From positions 1-24,185 of IMG/VR virus record IMGVR_UViG_3300050821_012852: a stretch of DNA of 24,185 nt. The stretch is one strand, 5' to 3'. The notes below the pieces were generated by a model. The model was not told where the DNA came from, made no database searches, and was given only the letters and a program-made list of their open reading frames with translations. This DNA comes from a virus. Shown piece by piece: positions 1 through 6,761 of the stretch. Position 1 is the first letter of the stretch. Each line of letters opens with the position of its first letter. A program made the position numbers and the translations under genes.

Positions 1-192
1 GGTCCGCGGCGGGAGCTGGTGCTCCTTCTGCATCACCTGGACGACCTGGCTCCGCGGTACCGCGTACTGCAGGAGCGCGTCGATCCGGTTGACCAGGACG
101 TCGATGTCGGCCTGGGAGCGGCGGCGGCCACCCGGGGGGCGCGGCGGCGGCGGCGATGGAGCATCCGGCTGCTCGGGATCTTCTTCGCTCAT
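1..192 (-). CDS. Partial N-terminus, possible small terminase subunit
   Basis: The first 64 codons of a gene that runs out of the window at position 1. Its ATG overlaps the TGA of the upstream gene as ATGA, which supports both reading frames. The visible protein has an acidic start (MSEEDPEQPD), a Pro/Arg/Gly-rich linker, and then a helical stretch with the pattern RSQADIDVLVNRIDALLQYA followed by VPRSQVVQVMQKEH. This looks like the first helices of a small helix-turn-helix DNA-binding domain. Phage small terminase subunits often begin this way and lie at the edge of the packaging block, which would suit a gene at the end of the replication block. The family assignment is an inference, because the diagnostic part lies outside the window. 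It could equally be another small DNA-binding protein. Confidence 0.6.
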   Translation of the reverse strand, partial: MSEEDPEQPDAPSPPPPRPPGGRRRSQADIDVLVNRIDALLQYAVPRSQVVQVMQKEHQLPPRT

Positions 193-407
193 CCCGCCGA
201 TGATGCGGCGTGAGCGGGACCGGGATCAAGCCGAGACCGCACGCTGCAGAGCGCCAACCACGCGTCGAACGCCTGGTAGTGGGCGTAGGTCAGGGGCTCA
301 GACTGGTCCACGCCGTTGATCCGGCGCCACACGGCCCAGCGCTGCTGGAGCCACGCGCGGTACTCCGAGAAGCGGCTCACCGCTTGGATTTGTCCCCTGG
401 CCTCCAT
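189..407 (-). CDS. Small protein of unknown function, 72 aa
   Basis: A 72-residue protein with no family that I recognise. It is rich in Trp, Arg and Ala, with short helical stretches such as SEYRAWLQQRWAVWRRINGV, and it has no signal peptide or membrane segment. Its stop codon overlaps the ATG of the next gene (ATGA), so the pair is probably translated together. No Shine-Dalgarno sequence precedes the ATG. Instead there is a TATCCT hexamer 14 bases upstream and an inverted repeat at 426-450 in the gap before it. It may be the first gene of a new transcription unit that continues into the packaging genes. The coding call rests on the overlap and the context rather than on homology. Confidence 0.6.
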   Translation of the reverse strand: MEARGQIQAVSRFSEYRAWLQQRWAVWRRINGVDQSEPLTYAHYQAFDAWLALCSVRSRLDPGPAHAASSAG

Positions 408-421
408 GACGTCACCAACCC

Positions 422-450
422 AGGATAGCCACGCTATACGTGTATGGCTA
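422..450 (-). promoter_or_regulatory. Candidate promoter with inverted repeat
   Basis: This lies in a 70-base gap and is unusually AT-rich for the window. On the minus strand TAGCCA (450-445) is followed after 17 bases by TATCCT (427-422), which has sigma-70-like spacing and resembles the TAGACG/TAnnnT pairs before the virion genes. The arms TAGCCA and TGGCTA (426-431 and 445-450) form an inverted repeat around a small ATAC/GTAT dyad. The site could therefore be an operator as well as a promoter. A start about 7 bases after TATCCT would give a leader of only about 8 bases for the 72-aa gene. Confidence 0.4.
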
Positions 451-477
451 GATCTTCTTGCGTGACCGTCTGGTGGC

Positions 478-1089
478 TCAACCGGGAGCGGATCGCGCCT
501 CGGCGACCTGGGCCTGGGTCTCGGCTATCCAGCGGTCGTACCACTGCCGGCGCAGGCCCTTGTTCCACATCCCGAAGCACTTGGTCAGCGTCTCGACCGC
601 GCGGTGGTGGTAGCGGCAGAGCGGGACCGCGGTCCGGTCGCAGGTCTTCCGCCGCTCCGGGTCTGGGTGCGCCAGGCCCTCGCCGGCGTGGTGCGGGTCG
701 CTCAGCCCCCCGCAGTTCCTGGGGTCCATCCAACGCGCGATGCAGGGTAGGGTCCTGACGACCGCTAGGTAAGCGGGGTCGTGGTGCTGGGCCCGGTCGC
801 GGGCGTGCCGGTCCATCGTCGCGCGGTAGTCGGCGCGCAGGGGCGACGGGGTTCGGTCTAGGACCGCGGGGCGGGGCAGGGACATCAGCGTCGTGCCGCC
901 GGCCCGGACCAGCGCCTCGCGCGCGGCCCAGCGCTCGACGTGATCGCGCTGGCGCGGCCGCCAGCGCATCACCACTTGGACGCTGGGGGGGCGCTCACCG
1001 ACCGCGGCCAGCTCGGCGCGCAGCCGCTCGGCGACCGACCGGTCAGCGTACGGGCCCACCGTCATCCTCCCGGCCCGGTGGTCGCACAC
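478..1089 (-). CDS. HNH-like nuclease, DUF968/YbcO-type
   Basis: A 203-residue protein. The C-terminal half carries spaced Cys and His residues typical of compact phage HNH nucleases: LPCIARW, a second Cys in RNCGG, a double His in DPHHAGEG, then KTCDRTAVPLCRYHHRAVE. This resembles the DUF968/YbcO group of prophage nucleases, which cut single-stranded or branched DNA. The N-terminal half is Arg-rich and unrecognised. The start is uncertain. The GTG used here gives 203 aa, and an ATG at 1065 gives 195 aa (MTVGPYAD) but has GGAGG directly against it, too close to act as a normal ribosome site. Both starts overlap the end of the upstream 61-aa gene. The nuclease activity is inferred from the metal-binding pattern only. 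Confidence 0.72.
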   Translation of the reverse strand: MCDHRAGRMTVGPYADRSVAERLRAELAAVGERPPSVQVVMRWRPRQRDHVERWAAREALVRAGGTTLMSLPRPAVLDRTPSPLRADYRATMDRHARDRAQHHDPAYLAVVRTLPCIARWMDPRNCGGLSDPHHAGEGLAHPDPERRKTCDRTAVPLCRYHHRAVETLTKCFGMWNKGLRRQWYDRWIAETQAQVAEARSAPG

Positions 1090-1228
1090 CCACGACGACG
1101 AGCCTCGCGGTTAGCCGCTCGGCCATCTTCTGCTCGAAGAACGTGCGCACTACCTGCTGGCGGTCCCGCCACTTCTGGTCGCGCGCGCGGCGACGCCGAC
1201 GCTGGCTGGCCTTCCCGTGCGCCATCAT
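1043..1228 (-). CDS. Small basic protein, 61 aa
   Basis: A 61-residue Arg-rich protein starting MMAHGKASQRRRRRARDQKW and continuing with a helical stretch (RQQVVRTFFEQKMAERLTAR). The ATG overlaps the TGA of the upstream zinc-finger gene, and GGGAGG sits 5 bases before it, a good ribosome site. The 3' end overlaps the start of the HNH-like gene. I recognise no domain. The strong positive charge suggests nucleic acid binding, but nothing more specific can be said. Its reality rests on the ribosome site and on the overlaps at both ends. Confidence 0.6.
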   Translation of the reverse strand: MMAHGKASQRRRRRARDQKWRDRQQVVRTFFEQKMAERLTARLVVVGVRPPGREDDGGPVR

Positions 1229-1995
1229 CCCGTCCTCCCGCGTCGCGCGGCAATGGCGTCGATGGCTTCGAACAACGCGCACACTTCGCCGGTCAGATAG
1301 TGCAGCGTGGCCCCATGGTTCTTGCCGTCCGATTCCCAGCGTTTGAGCTGCGCGTCCAGCTTGGCGTGTTTCTCTTTGAGCTGCTTCTCGCACGCTTCGT
1401 TCTCCGCGGCCCGGCCGGCGGCGATGCCTTCTTTGATGGCACGCCAGAAGTTGGGCCAGTTACCGCCGTTGGCGACACGGTCGTCCCAGCGTCTCAGTAA
1501 CTCGTTGGCGATTGCCTCGTCCCCGCCCGTCTCGGGTTGCGCCGCCTTCGGGTGGTCGCATCGGCCGTATCCTTTGGCAATGCAACGGTCACAGCGAACC
1601 GGCGGATGCGAGCCGAGCGTCTCGGGTTGCGCTGCTGGCTTCGACGTCAGGCACTTGTGAGCGGCGGAATGCTCAACGCAGGAATACTCGGCACATCCTG
1701 AGCACTGGAACGCCGCTGGTTTGTCAACGTCGTTCTCCATGCACAACTCACACGTTGTCGTGTCCGGACTGGTGCGGTTGATTGCGGCGGGGTTCTTACG
1801 GGCCAGTGCTACCGCCGGGCCGTCCATATGATTGCCGTCTTCGTAGATGGGCACTTGCATCCCCGTCTCCCCTTGCGGCGCCTTGGCGCGGGGGGGCTCG
1901 ATAAAGACGTGGGCTTTTGATGGTAAATAGTCCGCATGGTGCAGGCGCGCGACCCGGCAATCGGCCAACAAGCACCGGTCATCCTCGCGGCTCAT
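1225..1995 (-). CDS. B-box/AN1-like zinc-finger protein, 256 aa
   Basis: A 256-residue protein with a compact cross-brace zinc-finger pattern at residues 82-115: C-x2-C-x12-C-x2-C-x4-C-x2-H-x3-H-x-C. The spacing is close to B-box and AN1 fingers, which are best known from eukaryotic proteins, where they mediate protein contacts. A second small Cys/His cluster (C135, C138, C146, H148) follows. The two clusters lie between copies of the short repeat AAQPET. The C-terminal third (about 160-256) is a charged helical region with a coiled-coil look (ACEKQLKEKHAKLDAQLKRW). AAGGAG lies 7 bases before the ATG, which overlaps the stop of the XRE regulator (ATGA). The function is unknown. The finger suggests an adaptor or nucleic acid-binding role, which is inference. 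Confidence 0.75.
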   Translation of the reverse strand: MSREDDRCLLADCRVARLHHADYLPSKAHVFIEPPRAKAPQGETGMQVPIYEDGNHMDGPAVALARKNPAAINRTSPDTTTCELCMENDVDKPAAFQCSGCAEYSCVEHSAAHKCLTSKPAAQPETLGSHPPVRCDRCIAKGYGRCDHPKAAQPETGGDEAIANELLRRWDDRVANGGNWPNFWRAIKEGIAAGRAAENEACEKQLKEKHAKLDAQLKRWESDGKNHGATLHYLTGEVCALFEAIDAIAARRGRTG

Positions 1996-2207
1996 GGCTT
2001 GGCTCCTTGGATGATCCGGACCGCCTGGTCATACATCTCCGGCACCTCCATTCTCATCTCCCCGGTCTCGAGCATCCACAGGCGGATGACCGGGAGGTCT
2101 AGCACTTTGGACGCCTGCTCTCGGCTCATGCCCTTCGACTCACGCGCCTCGCGCAGGCACCGCCCGCGATCCGCGTCCCCGTTTCCCCAGAACGTCTTGA
2201 ACTTCAT
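1992..2207 (-). CDS. XRE/Cro-type helix-turn-helix regulator
   Basis: A 71-residue protein almost entirely made of a Cro/C1-type helix-turn-helix: GRCLREARESKGMSREQASK gives the first helices, then LDLPVIRLWMLETGEMRMEV matches the recognition helix and the following W/E-containing segment of XRE domains. Proteins of this size usually act as small phage repressors or Cro-like regulators. AGGAGG lies 11 bases before the ATG, and the ATG shares its A with the stop of the helicase gene (TGATG). It is therefore made together with the replication helicase rather than from its own divergent promoter, which is unlike a classic lysogeny switch. Possible targets are the repeated dyads at 4740, 6762, 12345 and 14206. 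That link is only a suggestion. Confidence 0.8.
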   Translation of the reverse strand: MKFKTFWGNGDADRGRCLREARESKGMSREQASKVLDLPVIRLWMLETGEMRMEVPEMYDQAVRIIQGAKP

Positions 2208-3589
2208 CAGTCAACGTACCTCCTGTCCTCCGGCGGAGGACCCATGTCGATCTCGGGGTCCGAGAAGCGGTAGGTCTTCCCCGACCAGTGGACCCGGATC
2301 CGGGCCCGGCGCCCGTTCCGGTGCTTGCCCAGGTAGAGGTCGACGTCCCCCTCTGGGATCTCGTCCGGGTTGTGCGTCAGCAGGATGATGTCGCTGTCCT
2401 GCTCGATGTCCCCAGACTCCTTCAGGTCATGGATCGTCGGCGGTAGGACGTTCCCCTCCTTGTCCTTCTTGGCCTTCGCGCCCTCGCGGTTCAGCTGCGA
2501 GACCATGATCCATGTCATCCCGAGCGACCCGGCCATCCGCTTGACCCACTTCGAGATCATCCCGATCTCCCGCGCGCGGTTGTCCTTCGGGCCGCTATTG
2601 CCCATCAGCTGGAGCGTGTCGAGGACCCCGAGGACCTTCTTCTTGTTCGGGTACTTCGCGCGCAGCCGGCGGCACCGCGCCTCGATCAGGCGCATCGAGT
2701 CGACCTTCTTCTCCAGGTAGAGCGGCATCGCGTCGATCTTGTGCTTGGTCCCGTGCAGCCTCTTGAAGTCGTCGTGGTCCAGAGCGCCGTGCTTCAGCTT
2801 CTGGCTGTTGAGGCGCGACACGTGCACGAACTCGCGCTCCCCGAGCTCGGCCCGCGACATCTCGAGGTTGAACACGATCGCGACGCCCTCCGGGTCCTCG
2901 GCGCAATTGGTGGCGATCTGCATCGCGAGCGCGGTCTTCCCGCCGCCGGTGTCGCCCGCGATGGTGATCACCTGCTCGGGCTGCAGGCCCGCGGTGATGA
3001 CGTCGAGCCTGGTGATGCCCGTCTTGATCCCGGTGACGCTGCTCTCGCCGGCCTTCGACTTGAGGAACCGGTTCTCGAACTCCTCCATTAGCGGGTCCGT
3101 CAGCTCGGCGATCGGCACCAGGTCGGACCCGAGCCCGGTGCTGATCTTGAGCATCTGGCCGGCGTGCTCGTCCAAGAGCGCAGCCACCTCGGTGCTACCG
3201 TAGGCGCGCGACGCGGTATCGAGGCAGGTCGCGATGACCCGGCGGAGCTGGGACCTCTCCTTCACGATCGCGACGTACTGGGCGATGTTCTCCGCGGTGG
3301 GCGTCTCGTTCGCCAGCTTGAGGAGGTACCCCTCGCCGCCCTCGAGCCTCTTCAGCATCTCGCGCGACTTGAGCTCGTCCGCCAGGACCACGACGTCGAC
3401 CGTCCGGTCACGGCGGGCGATCGCCAGCATCGCGTCGAAGATCTCGCGGTGCGCCGGCAGGACGAAGTCGTCGACCTGGAGCTCGAGCCCGACCGAGTCG
3501 ATCACCGACGGCTTGATGAGCACGGACCCCAGGACCGACCGCTCGGCCTCCAGGCTGCGCGGTGGCTCGCGGACCGCGATGTCAGCCAT
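2207..3589 (-). CDS. dnaB: Replicative DNA helicase, DnaB family
   Basis: A 460-residue protein with the full DnaB layout. The N-terminal domain (about 8-110) begins PRSLEAERSVLGSVL and includes FVLPAHREIFDAM. It is followed by a linker and the RecA-like ATPase domain. The Walker A motif GDTGGGKTA is at about 212-220. Downstream are FNLEMSRAELGER, the Walker B-region strand VLGVLDTLQLM, SQLNRE, and the C-terminal ESGDIEQDSDIILL and YLGKHRNGRRARI motifs. The enzyme unwinds DNA ahead of the phage replication fork as a hexameric ring. Homology sets the start at MADIAVREPPRSLEAE, which overlaps the upstream gene by 8 bases; an in-frame extension of 18 residues is Arg/Ser-rich and not conserved. 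The gene directly upstream is a plausible loader or initiator for it. Confidence 0.95.
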   Translation of the reverse strand: MADIAVREPPRSLEAERSVLGSVLIKPSVIDSVGLELQVDDFVLPAHREIFDAMLAIARRDRTVDVVVLADELKSREMLKRLEGGEGYLLKLANETPTAENIAQYVAIVKERSQLRRVIATCLDTASRAYGSTEVAALLDEHAGQMLKISTGLGSDLVPIAELTDPLMEEFENRFLKSKAGESSVTGIKTGITRLDVITAGLQPEQVITIAGDTGGGKTALAMQIATNCAEDPEGVAIVFNLEMSRAELGEREFVHVSRLNSQKLKHGALDHDDFKRLHGTKHKIDAMPLYLEKKVDSMRLIEARCRRLRAKYPNKKKVLGVLDTLQLMGNSGPKDNRAREIGMISKWVKRMAGSLGMTWIMVSQLNREGAKAKKDKEGNVLPPTIHDLKESGDIEQDSDIILLTHNPDEIPEGDVDLYLGKHRNGRRARIRVHWSGKTYRFSDPEIDMGPPPEDRRYVD

Positions 3590-4238
3590 AATCGGGCAGC
3601 TTCTTCCCGCCCGGCGCCGCGGGCTCCTCGACGCGCAGGCCACCGAAGTCGGTCACGAAGAACGCGAAGGGGTGCTTGGCGCGCACCACTGCCGGGGATT
3701 CCGAGGCCAGGAAAGCGGTGAACATCCGATGCGCGGACTGCTGCGCCTCGATGACCTCCCCAATCGGCAACCGCGCCAGGAGCTCAGTGAGCGCGGAGCA
3801 TCCCTTGGCGTCTGAGGTGTTGCCGTAAAACTTGTGGTACTTCTGGCTCCAGGCGAGCCCGTACTTCAGGCACCAGTCATATGGCTTCCAGATCCGTGTA
3901 ATCAGGGAGGGATTAGGAGATCCCCGATCCGGATCCGGTCCGGATACCGGATCGGAACCCCCCCCTAAATCCCCCCCCGATTGGACAGACCGGTCGCGAT
4001 CGGGGTCAAAATTTTCGTTACCCTGGCCATTAGTGGCCATCGGTGGCAATAGGCGTCTAGGCGGCGGCTTCTCCTGGCCACCTGGGAGCACCAGTGAGTT
4101 GGCGTTCGGGCGCTCGTCAGTAGTCCACCTGGCGCCGCACGCTGGGCAGGTGCGCCAGCGCTTGACGACCGCAGCGTCACCGAAGGACTTGGTCACGCGG
4201 GAGCCGGTCGCCCTGCACTTGGGGTTCTGGCAGTTCAC
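3582..4238 (-). CDS. Zinc-ribbon protein, putative replication initiator or helicase loader
   Basis: A 218-residue protein. The N-terminus is a zinc ribbon (C3, C8, C31, C34) with the sequence RWRTCPACGARWTTDER, very like the zinc ribbon of NrdR. Residues about 50-110 are a low-complexity Gly/Pro/Asp linker. The C-terminal half (about 111-218) is helical, with WKPYDWCLKYGLAWSQKYHK and HRMFTAFLASE. The GTG at 4238 is preferred over the GTG at 4256 because it forms a GTGA overlap with the HNH stop and has AAAGGA 8 bases upstream. It sits immediately before the DnaB gene, as lambda O, lambda P and related initiators and loaders do, and its linker DNA is repeat-rich. A DNA-binding end plus a helicase-contacting end is a reasonable model. 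The role is inferred from position and layout, and a transcription regulator remains possible. Confidence 0.75.
   Translation of the reverse strand: MNCQNPKCRATGSRVTKSFGDAAVVKRWRTCPACGARWTTDERPNANSLVLPGGQEKPPPRRLLPPMATNGQGNENFDPDRDRSVQSGGDLGGGSDPVSGPDPDRGSPNPSLITRIWKPYDWCLKYGLAWSQKYHKFYGNTSDAKGCSALTELLARLPIGEVIEAQQSAHRMFTAFLASESPAVVRAKHPFAFFVTDFGGLRVEEPAAPGGKKLPDYG
3916..4020 (-). other. Candidate replication origin inside the initiator-like gene
   Basis: This segment encodes the low-complexity linker of the upstream-of-DnaB protein. It holds five GATC sites (3919, 3926, 3932, 3950, 3998) and overlapping CCGGAT/ATCCGG hexamers at 3927-3952, including the perfect palindrome CCGGATCCGG (3929-3938). 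It also has two runs of eight C (3958-3965 and 3971-3978) separated by TAAAT, and an AT-rich patch CAAAATTTTCGTTA at 4007-4020. Iterated sites plus an AT-rich stretch inside an initiator gene is how the lambda-type origin is built. The comparison is structural only, and no function has been shown. Confidence 0.45.
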
Positions 4239-4696
4239 CTTCGGGTCCTTTCCCACCCGTCAAGACACAACCGGACGACATCAATGAGTCCTTCCGAGTC
4301 GGTATTGGCGATGTCCTGTACTTCATTGATGGGGACTCCGGCCGCCATCGCTATGCCGCTGACCTGCGCATGTGTCAGGGCCTGAACCACGGGTGGACCG
4401 TGGCCGGCGATCGCGGAGCGCGCGTGGACGAATGCAAGAACGCACTCGTCTTGAAACCACGACATCATCCCGATCGCGCGCATCATCCGACGTCTCATCT
4501 CGTCGGCCTCCCCGTGGCACTTCTGGCACAGGGCCTCCAAGCTGGAGGTCGGATAATCCCAGTCCTTCTTTCCCGCTTCGTAATAGCGGTGGTGGACATT
4601 TAGGCGCTCGGTCTTAGATGAGCAGTGCTCGCAGCGACCGTCGGCGCGTTCGATGACCTCGGCGCGCTTCTTTCGCCAGGCAACGGAAGTTTTCAT
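4235..4696 (-). CDS. HNH endonuclease
   Basis: A 153-residue protein with a classic HNH fold in the first 65 residues: WRKKRAEVIERADGRCEHC (first zinc knuckle), LNVHHRYYEAGKKDW (the double His with the catalytic His), then LEALCQKCHGEAD (second knuckle and last His). HNH enzymes nick or cut DNA using one metal ion. In phages they occur near terminases, as homing endonucleases, or in replication modules. The C-terminal part is helical and unrecognised, and it has a pattern (THAQVSGIAMAAGVPINEV) that could be a small DNA-binding helix-turn-helix. AGGAGG lies 10 bases before the ATG. It is followed by the putative initiator gene with a 4-base overlap. A homing role is possible, but the coupled position suggests a settled operon member. 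Confidence 0.88.
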   Translation of the reverse strand: MKTSVAWRKKRAEVIERADGRCEHCSSKTERLNVHHRYYEAGKKDWDYPTSSLEALCQKCHGEADEMRRRMMRAIGMMSWFQDECVLAFVHARSAIAGHGPPVVQALTHAQVSGIAMAAGVPINEVQDIANTDSEGLIDVVRLCLDGWERTRR

Positions 4697-4739
4697 AAGG
4701 CTAGGTCCTCCTAGTGGGGGGTGGCGGGGGGCTTGGGGA

Positions 4740-4755
4740 CGGGATATTACCCGGG
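4740..4755 (-). promoter_or_regulatory. 16-bp repeat, candidate operator (copy 1)
   Basis: The sequence CGGGATATTACCCGGG occurs here and again at 14206-14221, identical over 16 bases. It covers the stop codon of the 75-aa gene and lies about 44-59 bases before the HNH gene. On the minus strand it reads CCCGGGTAATATCCCG, a near-dyad around TAATAT. Related sites are GGTAATTACC at 6762-6771 and a shorter match at 12345-12356. It could be a regulator binding site or a minus-strand -10 element. Confidence 0.45.
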
Positions 4756-4974
4756 CAGGTCTGGGAACCAGGTCTGCCGGATGATTTCGACGCCGGCGGC
4801 GCTGACCTCCGTGGTGAGCCAGTGGCAGGTCCCGACGGTCTCGTAGACGACCTGGCAGATGTCGGGGAAGAGGTAGAGGTGGTCGCGCAGCCGGTCCTTG
4901 ATGAACCTCGCGAGAGCCCGGCGCATATGCTCCGCTACGACCTCGGGGGTGAACTTCGGTTCCCCCGCGCTCAT
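4747..4974 (-). CDS. Small protein of unknown function, 75 aa
   Basis: A 75-residue protein starting MSAGEPKFTPEVVAEHMRRA. It is predicted to be mostly helical, with a charged first helix (MRRALARFIKDRLRD) and a hydrophobic, Trp-containing end (GVEIIRQTWFPDLPG). I recognise no domain. The ATG at 4974 overlaps the stop of the HerA-like gene as ATGA and has GAGGAG upstream at workable spacing. A GTG at 4983 would be too close to that ribosome site. It may be a small partner of the ATPase, but only the coupling supports this. Confidence 0.65.
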   Translation of the reverse strand: MSAGEPKFTPEVVAEHMRRALARFIKDRLRDHLYLFPDICQVVYETVGTCHWLTTEVSAAGVEIIRQTWFPDLPG

Positions 4975-6734
4975 CGGAGCCACAGCTCCTCGACCGCGCG
5001 CAGCCGGTTACCCTGCGCGCGCTCGGCCAGGCCGTTGGCGGTCAGCTTCGACAGGTAGGTCGGGAATGTCCCGCCCTTGATCTCTAGCCTGGCGAAGTCG
5101 GCGAGCTCCGCCCTGGTCTTCGGCGTCCTCTCTGCCGCCAGCCACTCCAGCATGTCGGCGGCCTTCCCGGGGAGCTTCTCCCGCCACATGGCCAGCAGCT
5201 CGCGCGCGGTGGCGGGCTTGAGGACGTCGCCGGCGGCAGCGCGCCCGGCAGGCGTGAGACGCACCAGGCCGCCCTCGCGCGTGATGTAGCCCTGGACGCC
5301 GAGCCGGGACAGGTAAGTGGGGAACGACCCGCCGCTCGGCTTCATGACGGCCAGGGTCCCGAGCTGGCGGTAAGTCAGGGCCTTGGGATGGACCTCGGCA
5401 AGCGCGATGAGCATGCGGGTCGAGCCGTCATTCGGCGCGCGCGCGTCCTTTCGGGTGAACGCGCGCATGACCGCGGTGTCCCCCCGGTGGTCGCGCGGCA
5501 GGTCCTCGATCGAGAACCGCTTCCCGGGTGGGTTTGGGAGCGCGGTGTTGAGGCGCTGGATCTCGGCATCGAGGGTCGGCGCCGGATCGCCCGGTAAGAC
5601 ACCGATCGGGATCCCGGGCATCGTCTCGGTAGCATCCAGGGCGGCCTTGATGGTGCGCCACATTTCCCCGTGCTTGCGGGACGCCTCCTCGAAGGACCTC
5701 ATGCATCGGTCGAGGTTCTCGCGCGCGGTGTCGCGCTCGCGCTGGAGCTGGTACACCGCCTCGCCGGTGGCGCCCCCGGCGCTGATCAGGTTGCGTTGCA
5801 GCTCAGCGATCCGGGCGCGCAGGACCTTCGGGTCGTCGGTCTCCTTCTGGTCGGAGATCTTCCCCATCATCCCGCGGATCTTTTCCAGGTCGACCGGGGC
5901 GAGAGCGCGGACCTCCACGTCGTCCGGGTCGAACTCCTTGGGGCTCGCGCTGGTGTCCATGGTCCGCTTCGGGTGGAAGCGCGTCCTGACCATCATCCTG
6001 AGCCACTGGGGGGACCAGAGGTAGACCGTGCCGACGGGCAGGCTCGGGAGCTCCGCGAGCGCCTTCGCGTCCATGCCCTGGTCGGTCACCCAGCCAGCGA
6101 TCGTCTTGCGCTCATGCGGGCCCGTGAGCTGGCCGGTGACCAGGACCTCGGTCAGGTTGAGCGCCGACTTGCTCACCGCCTGGGGCCGCTGCGAGATGAG
6201 CGTCCCGCCGATCCCGAAGTTGCGCCCGACGCGCCAGAGGCGGAGGAACGCACCCAGCATGCGCTGCTCGCCGGGCATCGGGTTCTGCGGGACGAACTCC
6301 TGCGCCTCGTCGACGATCAGGTGCATGGGGGTCCGGTGGCGCTTCTTGAGCGAGTACAGGTGCTCCGCGAAGTCCGTGGCGAAGCGCCGCTGGTCGGCGC
6401 TGCTGAAGTCGGAGACATCTAGCACCACCGACTGCCGGCGCGCGGCGACCAGCTCCGCCACCAACTCGCCCGACCCGGGGGCCAGTGCGATGTCACCGCG
6501 CAGGCCCCCGAAGACTGGGATTGGGATGCCCCCCGGCCCGCCGGAGGCGTCCAGGCGCAGGCCGTACCAGACCCCGACGGGGTCGAGCACGACGACCTGG
6601 GCGCCGCCGTCGAGTAAGGTCTCAGCGAGTTTGCCGGCGTTGTACGTCTTGCCGGCGCCGCGCCGGGCTAGGAACGCGAACGTCTGCACCGGTGCATCCG
6701 CCGGCAGGTCTACGTCGGGAGCAAGCTGGAACAT
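4971..6734 (-). CDS. HerA/FtsK-like ATPase with two winged-helix domains
   Basis: A 587-residue protein. Residues 1-260 form a HerA-type motor: Walker A ARRGAGKT (23-30), VVVLDPVGVWYGL (48-59), Walker B MHLIVDEAQEFVP (137-149), and GRNFGIGGTLISQRPQAVSK (170-189), which matches the HerA sensor and arginine region. Such hexameric motors move along double-stranded DNA and in archaea work with a nuclease in end processing. Residues about 290-370 are a charged coiled-coil-like region. The C-terminus has two related winged-helix units, at about 441-502 and 528-587, sharing GGSFPTYLSRL and GGTFPTYLSKL. AGGAGA lies 8 bases before the ATG. The Cas4-like nuclease and the SMC-like ATPase upstream are possible partners. 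A packaging ATPase is less likely, because no terminase nuclease domain is present. Confidence 0.85.
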   Translation of the reverse strand: MFQLAPDVDLPADAPVQTFAFLARRGAGKTYNAGKLAETLLDGGAQVVVLDPVGVWYGLRLDASGGPGGIPIPVFGGLRGDIALAPGSGELVAELVAARRQSVVLDVSDFSSADQRRFATDFAEHLYSLKKRHRTPMHLIVDEAQEFVPQNPMPGEQRMLGAFLRLWRVGRNFGIGGTLISQRPQAVSKSALNLTEVLVTGQLTGPHERKTIAGWVTDQGMDAKALAELPSLPVGTVYLWSPQWLRMMVRTRFHPKRTMDTSASPKEFDPDDVEVRALAPVDLEKIRGMMGKISDQKETDDPKVLRARIAELQRNLISAGGATGEAVYQLQRERDTARENLDRCMRSFEEASRKHGEMWRTIKAALDATETMPGIPIGVLPGDPAPTLDAEIQRLNTALPNPPGKRFSIEDLPRDHRGDTAVMRAFTRKDARAPNDGSTRMLIALAEVHPKALTYRQLGTLAVMKPSGGSFPTYLSRLGVQGYITREGGLVRLTPAGRAAAGDVLKPATARELLAMWREKLPGKAADMLEWLAAERTPKTRAELADFARLEIKGGTFPTYLSKLTANGLAERAQGNRLRAVEELWLR

Positions 6735-6761
6735 GGCGGGGTTCTCCTGGGGTTTTCAGGG

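Noticed and set aside
3590-3643. An 18-residue longer start for the DnaB-type helicase
   Set aside because: The extra residues are Arg/Ser-rich and lie inside the end of the upstream gene. The family N-terminus begins at MADIAVREPPRSLEAE.
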